Source: Neocallimastix lanati (nom. inval.) (taxonomy: Eukaryota > Neocallimastigomycota > Neocallimastigomycetes > Neocallimastigales > Neocallimastigaceae). From it: 35,000 bases of DNA. The stretch's first letter is position 1. Each line of letters opens with the position of its first letter. Under the pieces are notes generated by a model that was given only the letters and a program-made list of their open reading frames with translations, was not told the DNA's origin and did no database searches. The stretch covers positions 387,501 to 422,500 of the forward strand of contig JACVTC010000122.1 of the NCBI GenBank assembly GCA_016946835.1, in the 5' to 3' direction. Of the stretch, positions 33,512 through 35,000 are shown piece after piece. Made by a program: the position numbers and the translations under genes.

Positions 33512-34479
33512 TAATTAGTTACCAAATCAAGTAAATCAAGTAAATCAGAATCAAGCAATTCATTATACAGTATTAGATAACTCTTTAAGAGTACCAGTTC
33601 CAAATAATAATAATAGATTTAATTCAGAAATACCAATAAAATATATTGGTTGGAATGAAAATCAACAATTGATGGCGACTGAAGCAAATAATATAATGTA
33701 TCAAAAAATTATTAAACAGAAGAATTTACAAAATAATCAATTAAGACCCAATATGGTTCAATATATTAATAATTTTGAAAATTACCCAATACCAAAACCT
33801 GCTGTTATTAATCAAAATATATCCATTACAAATAATAATTATAATATTAATAATTATTATCCATTAAATATGTCTTATCCAAATCAAAGATCATATTCGG
33901 CTATTCCAAATGAATCATTAAGAAGACGAATAATACCTGAAGAATATAGTTTAAGTTATATCCAACATCCACATTATCCATACTTTATCAATAATGGTAT
34001 AAACAGTGTCAATATCAATAATAATAACAATAATATGAATAATATGAATAATATGAGTAATATAAATAATATGAATAGCAATAATATAAATATAAATAAT
34101 AATTCAATAAATAATAATCATATGCCAAATATGCAAGGATCAATACCGGTTTCATTACCACCGTTACCAATGCCACAACCTTACCATTCTCCTCGTAAAC
34201 CTTCTATATCAACTACTGAATTTAATAATAATTCTATTGTGGAAGAAAATGATACATCTATGATAAAAATAAATGGATCTAATAGTATTAAATCTGTTTC
34301 ACATTCTAATGAAATAAAAAATAATTCTATTCCAAAAGAAAATCATTTAAGTACAAAACCAAGTGTATTTAGAAATCCAATCATTTCCACTACAACTAAT
34401 TATCATAGTTATTTAAATCGATACAGTAATCCTCCTAACTTAAAGACTGAAAATAATAATAGTAGCAATACTAATAACA

Positions 34480-34524
<45 letters not shown>

Positions 34525-34740
34525 GTAATAATAATAATAATCAGAAAGAAAATGAAAATCCCAACATAAATGATAATTCTTCATTAAGTACTCTCGATAT
34601 GAATAATATCGTTAATCAAAATAGTTTTAATAGTAATTCGTATCATAATTCAAGTCTAATGGGAAATATGGGACAAATCATTATACAAAATCATAATGTA
34701 AGTTTTCTCTTTTTTTTTAATAAATCAATATTAATGATAT

Positions 34741-34779
<39 letters not shown>

Positions 34780-34884
34780 TTAATTAATTAATTATTTATT
34801 TATTTATTTATAAATTAATATTGATATTTTTAATTCAAAAAATAATAATAAACATTGTTGTTTCTCTTTTTATTTTAAATCTTT

Positions 34885-34922
<38 letters not shown>

Positions 34923-35000
34923 GCAAATATAAATGAAATAACTATTACTAGAGTTCAACCCTACGGTGAATTTGACGATGAAGAAGGAGGGTAAATATTT
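27317..35000 (+). CDS. WDR59: WDR59/Mtc5 homologue, GATOR2 (SEACAT) subunit, 3' end beyond window
   Basis: Exons joined in frame: 27317-27459, 27680-27815, 27981-28212, 28366-28454, 28539-28655, 28762-28839, 29007-29169, 29308-29381, 29536-30003, 30212-30403, 30561-31292, 31427-32193, 32416-32643, 32795-32891, 33028-33225, 33519-34697, 34923-34990; about 1653 residues so far. Residues 1-344 form a WD40 propeller (HTRAVSDINWSVFRPDMLAT, IHLWDLK, ASSHDSDLRIWDIRK, SQDKLVKFWDI, VWRARYTPFG). An RWD domain follows near 485-600 (NIQFPPQYPNKAPPTFQI). The alpha-solenoid part matches VQSLLPINRKLA and HPFGKRL..DVQTLALLSCVF. GATOR2 activates TORC1 by opposing GATOR1 at the vacuole/lysosome. The C-terminal zinc domain lies beyond the edge. 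It is far longer than human WDR59 (~970) because of Asn-rich inserts. Confidence 0.9.
33380..33512. repeat. Duplicated TTTA microsatellite block in WDR59 intron 15
   Basis: The block TTTTTTTATAATTATTATTATTATT plus a TTTA run occurs twice in succession within the 293-bp intron. It is an intronic slippage product with no coding role. Confidence 0.8.
34450..34550 (+). repeat. AAT trinucleotide run encoding a poly-Asn tract in WDR59 exon 16
   Basis: Continuous AAT codons with a few AGT/AAC interruptions encode about 30 Asn/Ser residues. A second Asn/Met-rich stretch (NMNNMNNMSN) lies near 34018-34080. Both are in frame within a disordered segment of the WDR59 homologue. Confidence 0.85.

Overview
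The window is extremely AT-rich, full of long poly(A)/poly(T) runs and TTTA, TAATAA and AT microsatellites. Genes have many short GT..AG introns and Asn/Ser-rich coding tracts. Together with a ciliary gene (CFAP58 homologue), a GATOR2 gene (WDR59 homologue) and a small secreted lectin-like protein, this fits a zoosporic fungus, most likely an anaerobic gut fungus (Neocallimastigomycota). That assignment is inferred from style and gene content, not from a marker gene.

Positions 1-9.65 kb are a nest of transposable elements. A degraded Ty1/copia remnant occupies both edges (weakly at 60-540, clearly at 9034-9632). A 453-bp tRNA-headed, SINE-like element (8568-9020, 13-bp target duplication) sits in it. 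A nearly intact, minus-strand Ty3/gypsy retrotransposon (543-8552, two almost identical LTRs, TTTC target duplication) landed directly beside the SINE. Its gag (5409-6314) and pol (1411-5226) lie in different frames. The end of gag carries a textbook -1 frameshift signal (U UUA AAC, 7-nt spacer, hairpin). The leader between primer-binding site and gag holds 40-bp tandem repeats and several strong hairpins.

Positions 9.65-13.97 kb contain no gene that I can support. They include a 1.2-kb TTTATTA heptamer array (about 10.4-11.6 kb). A two-exon gene for a 168-residue secreted C-type-lectin-like protein follows (13974-14803). Positions 15.57-17.98 kb hold two 5'-truncated copies of one poly(A)-tailed non-LTR (LINE) element, both retaining the C-terminal CCHC region of the reverse-transcriptase protein.

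Positions 20.5-26.2 kb encode a ten-exon CFAP58 homologue (about 1037 aa), a coiled-coil flagellar axoneme protein. One intron is swollen by a ~1-kb minisatellite. Positions 27.3-35.0 kb hold the first 17 exons (about 1653 aa) of a WDR59/Mtc5 homologue, a GATOR2/SEACAT subunit of TORC1 nutrient signalling. The gene continues past the window edge. The host genes share the plus strand but show no functional link to each other; the only co-operating set is gag, pol, LTRs and leader of the gypsy element.
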